NCBI GenBank assembly: GCA_022496805.1
Contig: CM040090.1
Span: 15,308,001 to 15,372,000 of the forward strand
DNA length: 64,000 nt
DNA from: Pohlia nutans
Taxonomy: Eukaryota > Streptophyta > Bryopsida > Bryales > Mniaceae
Reading direction: 5' to 3'
In this document: positions 11,495 through 22,424 of the stretch, one piece after another
Layout of the letters: every line of letters starts with the position of its first letter
Numbering within the stretch: the first letter of the stretch is position 1
The notes under the pieces: generated by a model
Told to the model about the DNA's origin: nothing
Databases searched by the model: none
What the model saw: only the letters and a program-made list of their open reading frames with translations
Translations under genes and position numbers: made by a program

Positions 11495-13167
11495 AAACCC
11501 AGCTATTAAGCATTAACTTACAGTAAGCTTCTATGAGCAAATCGCAAGCGATACCAACGTACCCAAATGAAATGTGAACACGTGATTTGGAACCGTCCTT
11601 TTTTGTAAGGCTCATATCTCCCGTGACTACATGACCTCTTACATAAAGACCATCACCATATTCATGGTCAAATAAGCATTTGTAATCGTTCGTCTTAAGA
11701 CATGATTGTTTAACGCCTTCTTGAAATTTCAAACAAAGTTCATAGTTCTTAGATTGCTTTCTACAATCTACGAAGGTCCCTTTTCTTGGTGTGAAGAGTC
11801 CATTTGGTCCCTGTGTAGATACAACCATTTAGTAACTTTAGCAAGTGATGGTATGTCACAAAACATTAAACATGGATTGGTAAAATATAGTAGTTTAAAC
11901 AATCTTTGGTCAGAACTTGTAGGAACATTTTACATTGCTGCAATTACTAACATCATTATTATTGTTGCAATCTGATGCGAAATGCTTAAATGAAATAAAA
12001 AAATACTCCCTCCGTCCCAAAGTTAGTCATGTTTGAAAGTCATGTTTGAAAGTGCTTTTTCAAGTAGGTCATATTGTAAGAAACATGATTAAAAAAGGTT
12101 CCAAATTATGTCACTAGAATGATTGAAAAGCATTGCATGTGTTCATTGCAACCTAAATAAAAATAGCCACAAGGAAGTATTTTTTTTACTTAAAAAAGCA
12201 CTTTCAAACATGACTTTCAAACATGACAATAACTTTGGGACAGAGGGAGTATGAATTTAGTTAAATACTAGCTAAAATTCATGTCATTAACCTACAAATT
12301 TTGTATGTATGGATTGCAATGAGAAGGATCACTTACCACCGCCGTAATTGGCCCCCTACCTTTACACATGACCCATGTGATGCCACTTCCAGTATCAATG
12401 TGCAAATTGTACTCAGTCAACTTAGTGCCGTAACCAATTGGAACTTTGACAAAGAGAGCTTCTCTGCATTAATAACCGTGATAAAATTATCAAATGTATC
12501 GTAAGAATGCATAATCTACCTTATTTTCACCATCTAATTCATTTTTTGAATTTTTGAATTTATATGTTGTAACAAATCAAAGACATTGATAGGAAACCTA
12601 CATATCCATATCTGTTTCTCGATTTCCACCAAAAAGTGGCCATTGCCCCAGAGCTTCGGGGTCCTTAGTTTTTGATCCCCTCGGGATTCTTTTTTTCAAA
12701 GACTGATCATACTCATTGGGAGGACTAACTTCATAATCATTTCTATTAAAAGGTTTTGCCTCAATGTCATCATCATTACATATCTCATGAGTTTCTGATT
12801 CTAGTATGTCTCTATTTAGCAAGTCTGAAATGTCTTTATTCTGCTGGACATTTTGATTTCTTCTTCTTCGAAGCATCGCATTGAAGGTCCCGTTGTTAGT
12901 TTGTCCATGTATGTGGTATCGAAACAATTCAAACATAATCCCTTGTGTTGCCAATTGATGTTCAGACCTTTCAATAGAGAATGGGAACATTTGTTGCAAC
13001 GTTTTTGACATAGTCCAAGTCATAATACACAAAAAAAGACAAAGAATGATAAATTTTGAAGCCCTTCTACGATTATGAGGCCTTGACAACAAAGAAAAAT
13101 TCTGCAAGAATTTCAATAAATGCAAGAGTAAATTCTTTTTTCTTGCAAGAACTTCTAAAGAATACAC
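5018..13167 (-). CDS. Gene B: membrane-anchored nucellin-like A1 aspartic protease, atypical second active site
   Basis: Nine exons: 12602-13167, 12337-12463, 11522-11810, 10014-10311, 8502-8697, 8115-8209, 6689-6803, 5155-5227 and 5018-5052, all GT-AG and in phase, giving 597 aa. A basic N-terminus is followed by one hydrophobic segment (about residues 39-55), as in a type II membrane anchor. The first catalytic motif is intact (HIDTGSGITWVMC, Asp about 212), and the flap region has HEYGDG. The usual FGC becomes FGYVG. TDGLIGLGP and GFLSFGN follow. The second motif is GFDTASDLTYF (Asp about 473): Ala replaces the near-invariant Gly of D-T-G. A lysine-rich insert (EPEKRKKKKSDQSD) lies just before it. 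The C-terminus stops at VIQFEN, about a dozen residues short of the family's usual end. The last intron (102 nt) is open in frame, so its retention would also code. Whether the product is active, a pseudoprotease or a decaying copy is open. Confidence 0.8.
5528..6540. mobile_element. 1-kb foldback element with TIRs of about 345 bp
   Basis: The left arm (about 5530-5880) and right arm (about 6195-6537) are inverted copies. Left begins AATGGTCTGATATGGGTACC; the reverse complement of the right end reads AATGGTCTCATACGGATACC. The 300-bp centre is AT-rich without a recognisable gene. It sits in gene B intron 7. I could not define a target duplication. Confidence 0.85.
8772..9092. mobile_element. 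TTAACCCC-ended MITE in gene B intron 5
   Basis: Left end CTTAACCCCTGATCCATG, right end GGCGGTTAAGGGTTAAAT. The interior shares blocks, in reverse orientation, with the 17457-18034 element (for example CACACATGCATG and ATGCATGATGGATGAG versus their complements). The ends are worn. Confidence 0.6.
9137..9678. mobile_element. TTAACCCC-ended MITE, inverted relative of the 22571-23110 element
   Basis: Ends ACCCCTAAAAGCTC and AGCTTTTAGGGGTTAAAG. Internal blocks such as AATCGGAGTTAAACTCC and TTTCGGGAAAGTAATGATG are reverse complements of blocks in the element at 22571-23110. It lies in gene B intron 4. Confidence 0.75.
10405..11160. mobile_element. 756-bp foldback element with CATAACATTCAGT ends
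   Basis: The arms meet near 10910. AAACACTCGTCACTCCATAT on the left pairs with ATATGAGTGACGAATAATTT on the right, and pairing runs outward more than 150 bp on each side. The outer ends are CATAACATTCAGTACAC and GAGGCTACTGAATGTT. It occupies most of gene B intron 3. The same family recurs at 15182-15544. Confidence 0.8.
12004..12251. mobile_element. Stowaway-like MITE in gene B intron 2
   Basis: 248 bp with ends TACTCCCTCCGTCCCAAAGT and ACTTTGGGACAGAGGGAGTA, and subterminal pairing of TCATGTTTGAAAG with CTTTCAAACATGA. It is the same family as the copies at 52989, 54545 and 56032. Confidence 0.9.
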
Positions 13168-13480
13168 CCAAGATTATAATTGGAAGTAGTCGCTCAAAGC
13201 TTGTTCGGTAGAATTGCAGCTTGCAGTCAAACAATCACTTTATTAGAAAGAGACAGTCACATCATGAGGCAATCACAATTAGGTTTATATAACAACATTT
13301 ATTTGTTTCTTCAATTTTCATTACATCCACATTATGGCATAACTAGTACTAGGATAACTCTTCAATTTCCTCTCTTTCAACTTCAATAGTTGTTACAATT
13401 GAATTACTAAATAACAACACTAGAGTATGTAAAGACTAAGCTCCACATTATGCTTAACTTGAAATAAATGGAGCAATCAT

Positions 13481-13821
13481 TCAAGCTAAAAGTCTTCTAT
13501 ATGAGTTGTAAAGCTTTACCTCAATAGGATCGTTGTCGTCTTCTTGACCATGACGAAGTCGTTGATTGCCGCGCCAACAAATGCCTTCCCTCATCTTGAT
13601 AGAATGGTAGCTAGAAATTGGCTCTTGCAACCCCAAATTGACCAAAAACTCATACCAAATGCACGACAACCTCTACCAATAGGTTTTAGGGTTGAAGCCT
13701 TTGAATGTGACTGCATTTTTAATTTTTTTAACAATTGTATCGCTTCTTCTTTACAATGCTTTTCAAGTAGCCATGGCAATGAATCTTGTTGACTCCACAA
13801 GTACTCAATTATTCTTAGCAA
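13481..13821 (-). other. Unassigned possible PPR-like relic
   Basis: Open stretches on the minus strand include LEKHCKEEAIQLLKKLK, which resembles the second helix of a PPR repeat, followed by frames broken by stops. It lies downstream, on the same strand, of the clearer PPR fragment at 14153-14295. The similarity is weak and could be chance. Confidence 0.22.
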
Positions 13822-14152
13822 TTATAATCTATTTTTATGAACATAAATTCAAAATACATTTATGACCCTCACACATAAGTATTATGAGGAGGTCGTTACG
13901 AGATGATGATATATAACAAAAAGTAATTCAACGATGGAAGATTTGTATTCCACAACTTGAGTGTGTACACAAATGTTTAGGAATCTGAAATATTCAAGCG
14001 ACTTAAAGTTTTAAGACAAAGTTCAAATACTTCCGAGAAAGGTTCAAAGGCATGGTATCCAATCCTTCTTTTAACCTTTCGTATCTCATTTTAGAAAAAA
14101 ATGTTTTGGCTAAATTTTGCTTTTAGATTATTCAATTATTCTCTTTAACCTT

Positions 14153-14295
14153 TTATTTAGCATCTGGCTTGAAGCCTTCCGGATTCATTTGGAGTAAAAG
14201 TTGATATGCTTCTTCACCACAACCACAATATGTACATGCACAAGCATTCATCATCATATTCCACGAGAAGACGTCACAATTGGTCAAGTTAACCC
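14153..14295 (-). pseudogene. Pentatricopeptide-repeat (PPR) gene fragment
   Basis: One translated repeat reads NCDVFSWNMMMNACA, then GEEAYQLLLQM and EGFKPDAK, then a stop at 14153-14155. This follows the plant PPR pattern (D-V-F-S-W-N, E-E-A-x-x-L, M-x-x-E-G-F-K-P-D-A) used by organellar RNA-binding proteins. Only about 40 residues remain. The upstream side runs straight into TTAACCCTAAATGATAGAG, the end of a repeat family also found at 22571, so a MITE insertion may have interrupted it. Confidence 0.55.
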
Positions 14296-14480
14296 TAAAT
14301 GATAGAGCGATAAGGGCAAAACCTAGATGTGTTATAAAATGTTACTTCTGCAACTTTGATGAATTTTGGTCCAAAAGAGAAAATGAGAAGTACGATGTTC
14401 AGTAATTATTCAAACAGTCAAGCTTTCAAAAAAATGCAAATATTCATTTAATGAATTATTAATTTAGATAAAGTGAGAGA
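14288..14480. mobile_element. Partial TTAACCC-ended element
   Basis: Starts TTAACCCTAAATGATAGAG and matches the beginning of the 22571-23110 element over roughly 150 bp (GGGCAAAACC, GGTCCAAAAGAGAAAATGAG). I could not place the other end. Confidence 0.6.
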
Positions 14481-15181
14481 GGGCTTTAACGTCAAAAAGA
14501 TGGTATTTTGAGCTCCAAATTCTGTTTTTAGCAAAAATTTAAAATATCGATTCCCTCCAAAATTTCTCAACTCATCTATTGGAGTTGTTTATTTCTTTAA
14601 GTAATCAACATTAAGTGAGATATACACATCAAAAAAATTGCATATCCTAAAATCAATTAAAATTTAATCATGTATAATTTTATGAGGTTTTGATCAATCA
14701 TGTTATTTTATTTTTTCAAATTGTCCTATAGCATTGGGGAGGTCACGAGTTCTACACCCCATGGTGATACAAGGCCTTGCTTTAAATTGTTCTTCCATTC
14801 GCCATAGATTAGTTTTACAATTTTTGCACTCAAAACGAGTCTAAGGTGAGTTCAAGGTTTCTTTCCACTTTGAGACACTCTTTTTGATTAATTCTGATGG
14901 ATCTTATACTAAATTTACACCCCTACAAAATTAAACATAGACGGCCCCATCTCCACATGAAACATTTGAAGACAATGCACTCATAACTCTTTTATATCAC
15001 CCCTTCAGTGACCGAGCTCAGAACTTGGTATGTGGAAAGTACAATCACATGTGTGCGCAATCATAAGGTTCTTCAACAGTTAGTGGAGTCCACCTATGAC
15101 ATTTTTTAGAGGCCCACTATTGCACCTCCGAATCTCAAACATCTGCCCACTGTTGCACCTCCAAATCTCAAACATCTGTAA

Positions 15182-15544
15182 CATAACATTCAGTTGCCTT
15201 CAAAGAGACTACCTTTTGGTTTCATCCACCTTTATAAACAAAGTGACCACTGATTTCTAATTGAATGAACTATTGAATCAAATAAACAATGAATGACAAA
15301 ACACTGTTGAGTTGAGAATCAATCAAATAAACAATGAAAAAACAATGTTGAATTGTGATTGAAAGTGCTTTCGATTATTGTGCACCATGCTTGCTTGCTC
15401 TTGCTTATTGCCACATGCCCCCATAGCTACTGATTTGATGTCGAATATCCCACATCATTTCATTTGGGGGATGAAATGATGTGGGATATTCCACATCATT
15501 ATGTTGGAGGGAGGCAGTACTCACAAAGGCTACTGAATGTTATG
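15182..15544. mobile_element. Foldback element with CATAACATTCAGT ends
   Basis: Ends CATAACATTCAGTTGCC and GGCTACTGAATGTTATG. Internal palindromes include GATGTGGGATATTCCACATC. It is related to the larger 10405-11160 element and lies about 430 bp past the QPT stop codon. Confidence 0.8.
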
Positions 15545-15973
15545 AAGGGGATCAGAGGAACTACATAACATTTTCTCTAACTTCAGTTGGACCAAGCAAA
15601 CGAGGGTTAGAGAGTTGAATTATTTTATTCGCAGTTTCTCCACAGTGTAAAGGATGTGGTTTGGCAAGGGCTTAGGAATGTTATGCCCTTTAGAACTGTA
15701 GAAGCTTTAATATTAAAAGCAATGTCTCACCACCCAATCTTTAGCTAAAAATGATGTGGACTTGCCCATGATTCTAAATTTGCTACAGTGATTCAAAAAT
15801 AGTGGTCAAGATTTTGAGGTCAACAGTAGAAGGGCTAAAGAACATTATGATAGCACGTATTAACTGCGGATACAGGAATGCGATATTGGAGAGTGCGATA
15901 ATAACGAGTTGAGAGCACTGCTTGATTGTTTTCAAATGAAAAAGAATACAGAAAAAAAAGTAAACAATCAATG

Positions 15974-18900
15974 TCATGCACGCTTGGTGCGTCTGCCTAC
16001 TTCCAGAGCCAGCTTTGTGTCCACATTCAAAGAAATGTCTAACGCCTTCACTGAGTGCGTCAATGCCCCGCTGTCCCCACATCATCAAATCATGTCATCA
16101 GTGCAGGCTTGCAATGACAAAAAAACAAAAAAATCAGGAAAAAATTGACGCACCCAGAAGGATAAAAAAACAAAAGCAATTGTATGGCTTCCAAATATTA
16201 ATAGCTGAAGCAAGCAAACCTCATGTCCAGGAACCAGAAAGTCGGGCAAAGACAACATATAAAGTACACCACCCTATTTGTGCCATGTGACTATTTGTGC
16301 CTCTTTATGCCTATTTGTGGTCACCAAAAAGAAATCAATTTCTTACATTTACAGTTTTGATATGTACAGTAGTGTCCAATAAAGTTACAGTTTTTTCTCC
16401 TCTTTCTTTACTATTCATAAAACCATACGACTACAACATACTGTGAAGTGATTTTATGCCATTGAACATGATGGTGCAATTCATTTTTCAAAATTTAATT
16501 AGAATTTAGAAATGTTTATTTGACAAAATTTGGGTAGGTGCCACTATTTTTTATAGCGAGAATTTTGCAACCTGTTTGGGGTATTGGGCTATCAACTCTT
16601 GTAAGCGCTCATATTTTCTACGTGTTCACCCAATCCAATTTCAAAAATTCATCACCAATATTGTTCAGTTGATTATCTCGTAACACAAGAGAGAAAGAAA
16701 AATTCATTGTAGATGGAGTTCTTGTTTTCGGTAAGTGAAATTTGGCTTGATTGTTTGAAATTGCATAAGGAAACAACGTTAGTTGTGCATCACAAAAAAC
16801 AAGTATTGTGAAGGGACGTAAACACATTTCTTCAAACGGGCACATTAGTTTTAATTCGTAAGTACATTTATTTATTCATTAGCACATTTATTGGACCCTC
16901 CTGTACAAATAGGGTGACTTCCAAATTGTGCAACAAAAAAATCTCAGGGGTGCATTGTACTAAACACGTACAAGTGTACGTGAGTGCACAAAAGGGGTAT
17001 TAAATTGAACATTGCCATATTACTTATACATACAACAAACATATTTAGAGCTGAAAATATTGACGTATACTTACATTAAACATATATTTTGGACGGAATA
17101 GATTTGTATACAAAGGTTATTAGACATATAACCCCTTGTTTTTAGACGCACGTGATTCTCAAACATAATGTAGAGCGCACCCCCGGGGAAAAAAATAGGT
17201 GTGGCTTACTTTATAGAATTCAAGAGAGAAGCACGAGGGGAGGGAGCGCAGAAATACTCACCTAGAAATAAAGGTCACACCAGTAGAGCCGATTGTAGAA
17301 ACTGTGTCGAGCGTAACATTGCCAGAGGCCTGTGTAACATGAAATCAGAATAAGGCTTACTACTTTGTCATTGCAAACCCAAAATACCAAGCAAATTGAC
17401 TGACTGCGTAGTCCCGGTTAGCAGGGAAACACCACAGGCACAAATTTCTTCCATTATTAACCCCTAATTGCCCAACCATGCATATTTTGCTTGATGTACA
17501 GATTTCATCCGTAGTTTCTTGTCCGTCATGCACATTTTGTAGTGTGATTTTTTACTGAAATTTTTATGGGAAGTAAGCTTCATGTATGTGTGATCCGATC
17601 AAAAAGGAAACAATTTGTGAAAAAAATTATGCCTCATTTCGTGTTGCAGTGTTTCGCCCAAAAATTTCAAGATTTTAGTCTAAAATTGTTCATGAAAAAT
17701 TTACCTCATAAAATCAAGCATCTAAAAAATCTCCAAAAATCACAACACCTAGAGTACTACATTATAACCCATCACAACAGATTTCATCCACATATTATCA
17801 ATATCTTGTTTGTAATCGAATTACAAAATAATTTTTTATTATATGTTTCAAAATTTATAGAAAAATATTAGTGATAGCAATCATAGATCTAACCATATGG
17901 ATAGAATCTAAAATTCGAAATGTATAACTTTTATTCATACATCAAGTTCCAAATATTCATGTTAGTTGCATTTTATAATACACCTTTGCAAAACTGCCCA
18001 AACTGGACATAGGTGAGGGCATTTAGGGGTTAATTACAGTAGCAATGGTATCAAGTACCTCAGTTTCAAATCTTCCATCAATCAGAGTCACAGCTTGTTG
18101 AAGCATAGAAGTATCTACATCCCCGTTCGCTAGAGGCACCACCATGTTGTCAAGCATAACGCGTGTGACACGGCCCTTGCCTTGAGCCACACTGTCCAGT
18201 ACTTCTTGCACCTCTTCTAAAGTCCTTGTTTCAATCTATCGCAGAAAAAGCCGAGCCACATCTTACCTTCTCAACGTATATATCTTCATAACCGCAACAT
18301 AATAAGAAGGCGAGGTCACATCTATAATAGACTACGCATTTGACAGTTACATTCTCTAGATGTGACAAGGATGACCAACACAACATAGAATCATATGCAG
18401 AGTACATCAGGAAATTAGGACCCCACGGATTTTAAACGATTTCCATGCGACATCCAATATTTCATGGGTTCGTATATTTTTTGCACGGATTCTACATGGA
18501 TTTTGCACTAATTTTGCACTGATTCTGCACTTTGTTAGATAACAAAAAATGAATGCAGAAGTCATGCTGATGTAGTGCAGAATTAGCGCGAAAGCCATGC
18601 AGAATCTGTGCGAAAAATGTATGAACCCATGAAATACCGGATGTTGCACGGAAATCGTTAAAAAACAGTGAGGTCCTAAATTCCTGATGTACAACAAAAC
18701 CTTGAGAACAGTGACCTCATAGTATGGCAAAAAATACCTCAACGCCAATGTCAAGATTCTTAGAGCTCAGATATTTCTCCACAGCAGATATAGCTTGCGG
18801 AATTCCCCCAGCGACAGCTATGTGATTATCCTTGACCATGACCATATCAAATAATCCCATTCGGTGATTTTCACCTCCTCCTATCAAGACCTGCGTCACA

Positions 18901-21089
18901 CAGCGAGCTGAGCACAGAGACGGAACTTTCCCTTTTGCTGCATAATGCATAGGAAATGATTGATGAAATCTCATTCTCACTGCAAGGCTATTTTATTTTT
19001 TTCTGTAGTGTGTGTGCAACTGATCATTAACTCTGGCTGGGGGGACAGGCAAGACACGTACTGCCCATTTGTCAACCAGGCGTAACCCAGGCGCCGTTTT
19101 CCTGGTTTCTAAAATTCGAGCAGGTTTGGCTGCTTCTGCCATGGCCTGCCACAGGAACAGGCAATCATCAACAAGAAGTGTCTGCTAAGAGCTGGATAGT
19201 AAATTGACATAGCAAATCTAGAAAGGTGACGGCAGTGAAAATAAACTGTAAAAAGTATTGAGGCAACCATTGTCAACAGGTACCAAATGTAACTAAGTTC
19301 GTTAACATACTAGATCCTAAGAGCGTAATAGAAGGACGTTTTTCAATTATCGAAGTATCACAGGTCCTATTAAAATACGGTTTTTATGTTCCCGTCCCGT
19401 TACCTTAGTTAGAGAGGCAACACCACTCATCCGTTGCATGAAATTCAGCACAACTCTTTCGGCAGTCAATATGCTCTGAGCCGCTCCTGTGGAAAAAGAA
19501 AGGTAAATGGAGATTTTATCTAGTTCTGACTGAGCTTTAATACGGTCTGGTTTTATGGCGGTGGTCATGAATCACCCAATTCTGGGCTTGGTAATGTTTA
19601 CAGAGAAACCAGTTCAAAACATAATAAAGCATTGATATGGTCACACTTTCAAAGCTAGATAGAACAACAACGTACTCAAATAAAGGCTCCGATGATGATA
19701 TTTCTTAATTGGTACCGAACACAACATATACAGTAGGGACAAACCTTTAACAGTGCCAAATTGTTGGCCCTTTGTAATCAAATCTCCATCCCGAACATCC
19801 CACTCCACCTGCTCCAATACGGTAAAAATAAGCAGACAAATGTTATGACTGAACTCACGGAATGGCTTAACTTGGAGAACAAAATACTCAAAACCACTAT
19901 TATTCCAGTGAGTGAAACTAATCAAGTAGATCACCTCCAAAGATGGGTCCACTTCAGCAAACACCATATCTGCCAAGGCAATTCCAGCAATCACTCCATT
20001 TGCTTTGGCCAAAAATTGAGCTTCGGCTTGAATGTCTGGCGTCATAGTTGCTAAACACGTCACGTCACCTACATTGCAGCATATATGAGTCTTAAAACCC
20101 TAAACCCTAAAACAATTGTTAACTGATCACAAGTAAACATACTCCCGAAATAAAGACTACCATGCTCATATCCATTAGACTCTGTATTGCCCTAGAATTT
20201 TACTATGTATTCAGAAACAGAGTTGATTCTCCTGCAAGGAAAATTCATATACCGTCATCTCGCTTGTCACAGGAAACCTTACAAGTCCAATGCACTGGGA
20301 AGTAAACATTACTGGGAAGTCTTAAAACCCTAAACCCTAAAACAATTGTTAACTGATCACAAGTGAACATACTCCCGAAATAAAGACTCTACCATGCTTC
20401 ATGGCTCATATCCATTAGACTCTGTATTGCCCTAGAATTTTACTATGTATTGAGAAACAGAGTTGATTCTCCTGCAAGGAAAATTCATATACCGTCATCT
20501 CGCTTGTCACAGGGAAGCGTCCAATTCACTGGGAAGTAAACATTACTGCCAAACTGCTGTTTATAGCAAGCTTTGCAAGTAGTTGTTCAATTTAGCAAGT
20601 GATTACCAAGAATTTATTGTACTCATTACTGCCTGTTCAGGGCTCCCCTTGTGTGTGAAATACAAACTCAACAAAAAAGCATTGCATTATGTGGACCATA
20701 AGCAACAAGACAGGGGGCACAGAAACGCAGGTTGAGAAGGATTCCCAATACTCGACATGATGAAGAATAAGTTGAATGGAATTTCGCGAGGAGCATGGGG
20801 TACCTTGATCGCCGGCATCCTCAGCAAGGGCCGAACGAATGACGTGCAGAAGATCGTAAGTGGGATGCGCAGGAGGAGGAATGGCGAACGACGTCACGGC
20901 TGAGTCGGAGCGCACCGCGGTGGCCATGACGCACCGCCTGCGAGAAAAGGAAACAACGGAGAGAGGCCGCGGCAAACGAAAGTCGCTGAAGAAATGGGAA
21001 TTGCGAAAAAGTTGCGGGGGTGAGCAAGCAAACTGGACTTTGGCACACAAATTGGCCCGCAACAGCAAATCCATCACCGCAAAATCCAA
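15974..21089 (-). CDS. QPT: Nicotinate-nucleotide pyrophosphorylase (quinolinate phosphoribosyltransferase), plastid-targeted
   Basis: Condenses quinolinate with PRPP to give nicotinate mononucleotide, CO2 and PPi, in de novo NAD synthesis. Nine exons: 20804-21089, 19935-20068, 19745-19808, 19404-19486, 19062-19145, 18738-18890, 18059-18235, 17262-17329 and 15974-16070. They total 1146 nt (381 aa), all GT-AG and in phase. The Ser/Arg-rich, acid-poor first 60 or so residues fit a chloroplast transit peptide. The enzyme body starts near [14 protein letters not shown]. Family landmarks are intact: [92 protein letters not shown] and [18 protein letters not shown]. It ends EVGRRTKRA. The gene looks functional. 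Introns carry a 290-bp MITE, a 578-bp MITE and a tandem duplication. Confidence 0.96.
17457..18034. mobile_element. TTAACCCC-ended MITE in QPT intron 7
   Basis: Ends TTAACCCCTAATTGCCC and GGCATTTAGGGGTTAA are inverted copies. The element is about 578 bp and its right end lies 25 bp from exon 7. No coding capacity is seen. Confidence 0.8.
18402..18692. mobile_element. 290-bp TIR element in QPT intron 6
   Basis: Near-perfect ends GTACATCAGGAAATTAGGAC and GTCCTAAATTCCTGATGTAC. Pairing continues inward (ACGATTTCCATGCGACATCC with GGATGTTGCACGGAAATCGT). The core is rich in GATTTTGCAC-like repeats. A half copy lies at 62400-62525. Confidence 0.88.
20091..20550. repeat. 230-bp tandem duplication with telomere-like motif in QPT intron 1
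   Basis: The block beginning CTTAAAACCCTAAACCCTAA at 20091 recurs at 20321. Over about 225 bp the copies differ only by scattered changes and one short insertion. Each copy opens with two CCCTAAA units. Confidence 0.92.
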
Positions 21090-21315
21090 AGCAACCTCTC
21101 AAGCGAGCAATTCAATCAAGCTAGAAGGTGAAGAATCAATTGAAGAAGGTGCAATTCTTCACATTCTTCGCCTTTCGGACAGAAACCCGCCCCCGCCCAG
21201 CCGCGCTCATGTACTGGTGGCGTACATTCTAGAGCATGAGGGCGGAATTGTTGAATGGATGGTGATAGGTATGTCTACCTTAGCAATTTGATTCCCAACT
21301 TTTTACCTCACCTCA

Positions 21316-21738
21316 TAAGGTGGTTACCCCATTCCCAACTGAATAAGAAATACGGATATGAGGCATTGAAATTATTTACTGTTATTATTTTTTTTAGAGA
21401 TAGGCAAGAAGAATTAGATTCCAACACAAGTTGAAACATAATTTTTGGATGAAGAATGAATTAGTTACAAATTTTCAAAGTTGAAGTATGACGCATCCCA
21501 TTCACGTCATATAGGTACACCTCTTTCTGTCTAAAGAAGATTTGTATTGCACACACCAAAGATGCTTGAACCAACAACAATGAACCCATAACCACACTTA
21601 CACATACTAAAACCAACAAGAGAGAACCCATTACCAACTGTAACCCATGCTACAACCAACACCGTTAGAGCATTGATTGTGGATAATGCCCCTAGCTGTT
21701 GGTAAAAGGAGCCAGTTGGGAATGGGGTAACCACCTTA
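21316..21738. mobile_element. TAAGGTGGTTACC MITE, copy 1
   Basis: 423 bp. Ends TAAGGTGGTTACCCCATTCC and GGAATGGGGTAACCACCTTA are perfect inverted repeats. Other copies lie at 21778, 22425 and 49946. No coding capacity is seen. Confidence 0.92.
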
Positions 21739-21777
21739 AGAAGAGGAAGAAGTAGAGTAACTCTAACCTTGGGGCAC

Positions 21778-22198
21778 TAAGATGCTTACCCCATTCCCAA
21801 CTGGCGCCTTAAACCAACAGCTAGGGGCATTTTCCACAATCAATGCTTCAATGATGTTGGTTGTAGCATGAATTACAGTTGGTAATGGGTTCTCTCTTGT
21901 TGGTTTTAGTATATGTAAGTGTGGTTATGAATTCGCCGTTGTCGGTTTAAACATCTTTAGTGTGTGCAATACAAATCTTCTTTGGATAAAAACAACTCTA
22001 CCTATGTGACGTGAATGGGATGTGTCATACTTCAACTTTGAAAATTTATAACTAATTCATTCTTCATCCAAAAATTATATTTCAACTTGTGTTGGAATCT
22101 ATTTCTTTTTGCCTAACTCTAAAAAATAATAATACAAAATAATATCAATGTCTCATATCTGTTTTTCTTATTCAATTGGGAATGGGGTAACCACCTTA
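21778..22198. mobile_element. TAAGGTGGTTACC MITE, copy 2 (opposite orientation)
   Basis: 421 bp, only 39 bp from copy 1 and inverted relative to it. Shared internal blocks include CTAGGGGCATTTTCCACAAT and CATTCTTCATCCAAAAATTA. Confidence 0.92.
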
Positions 22199-22424
22199 AA
22201 ACAAGGAGTTTTCCAAGGAAACCAGCTAAATTCCAATATTTTACAAAAGCAATTGGTTTTAGGCAAGAACTAAGTTATTATCCGTGTTTCACCTGAGAGG
22301 TAGCACCCAAGTATCACAAGATTTTAGCTTGAAACTATGAGTTTCAACAAGTAATTTGGCAATTTTATTTGGCTATTTTACACTAACTGTCAGATCTCTC
22401 CGTACATTGCTTGGAGGATTAGCC

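Noticed and set aside
20091..20345. Telomere or chromosome end suggested by CCCTAAA units
   Set aside because: Only two units occur per copy, inside an intron. The many TTAACCCCTAAA strings elsewhere are MITE termini, not telomere arrays.
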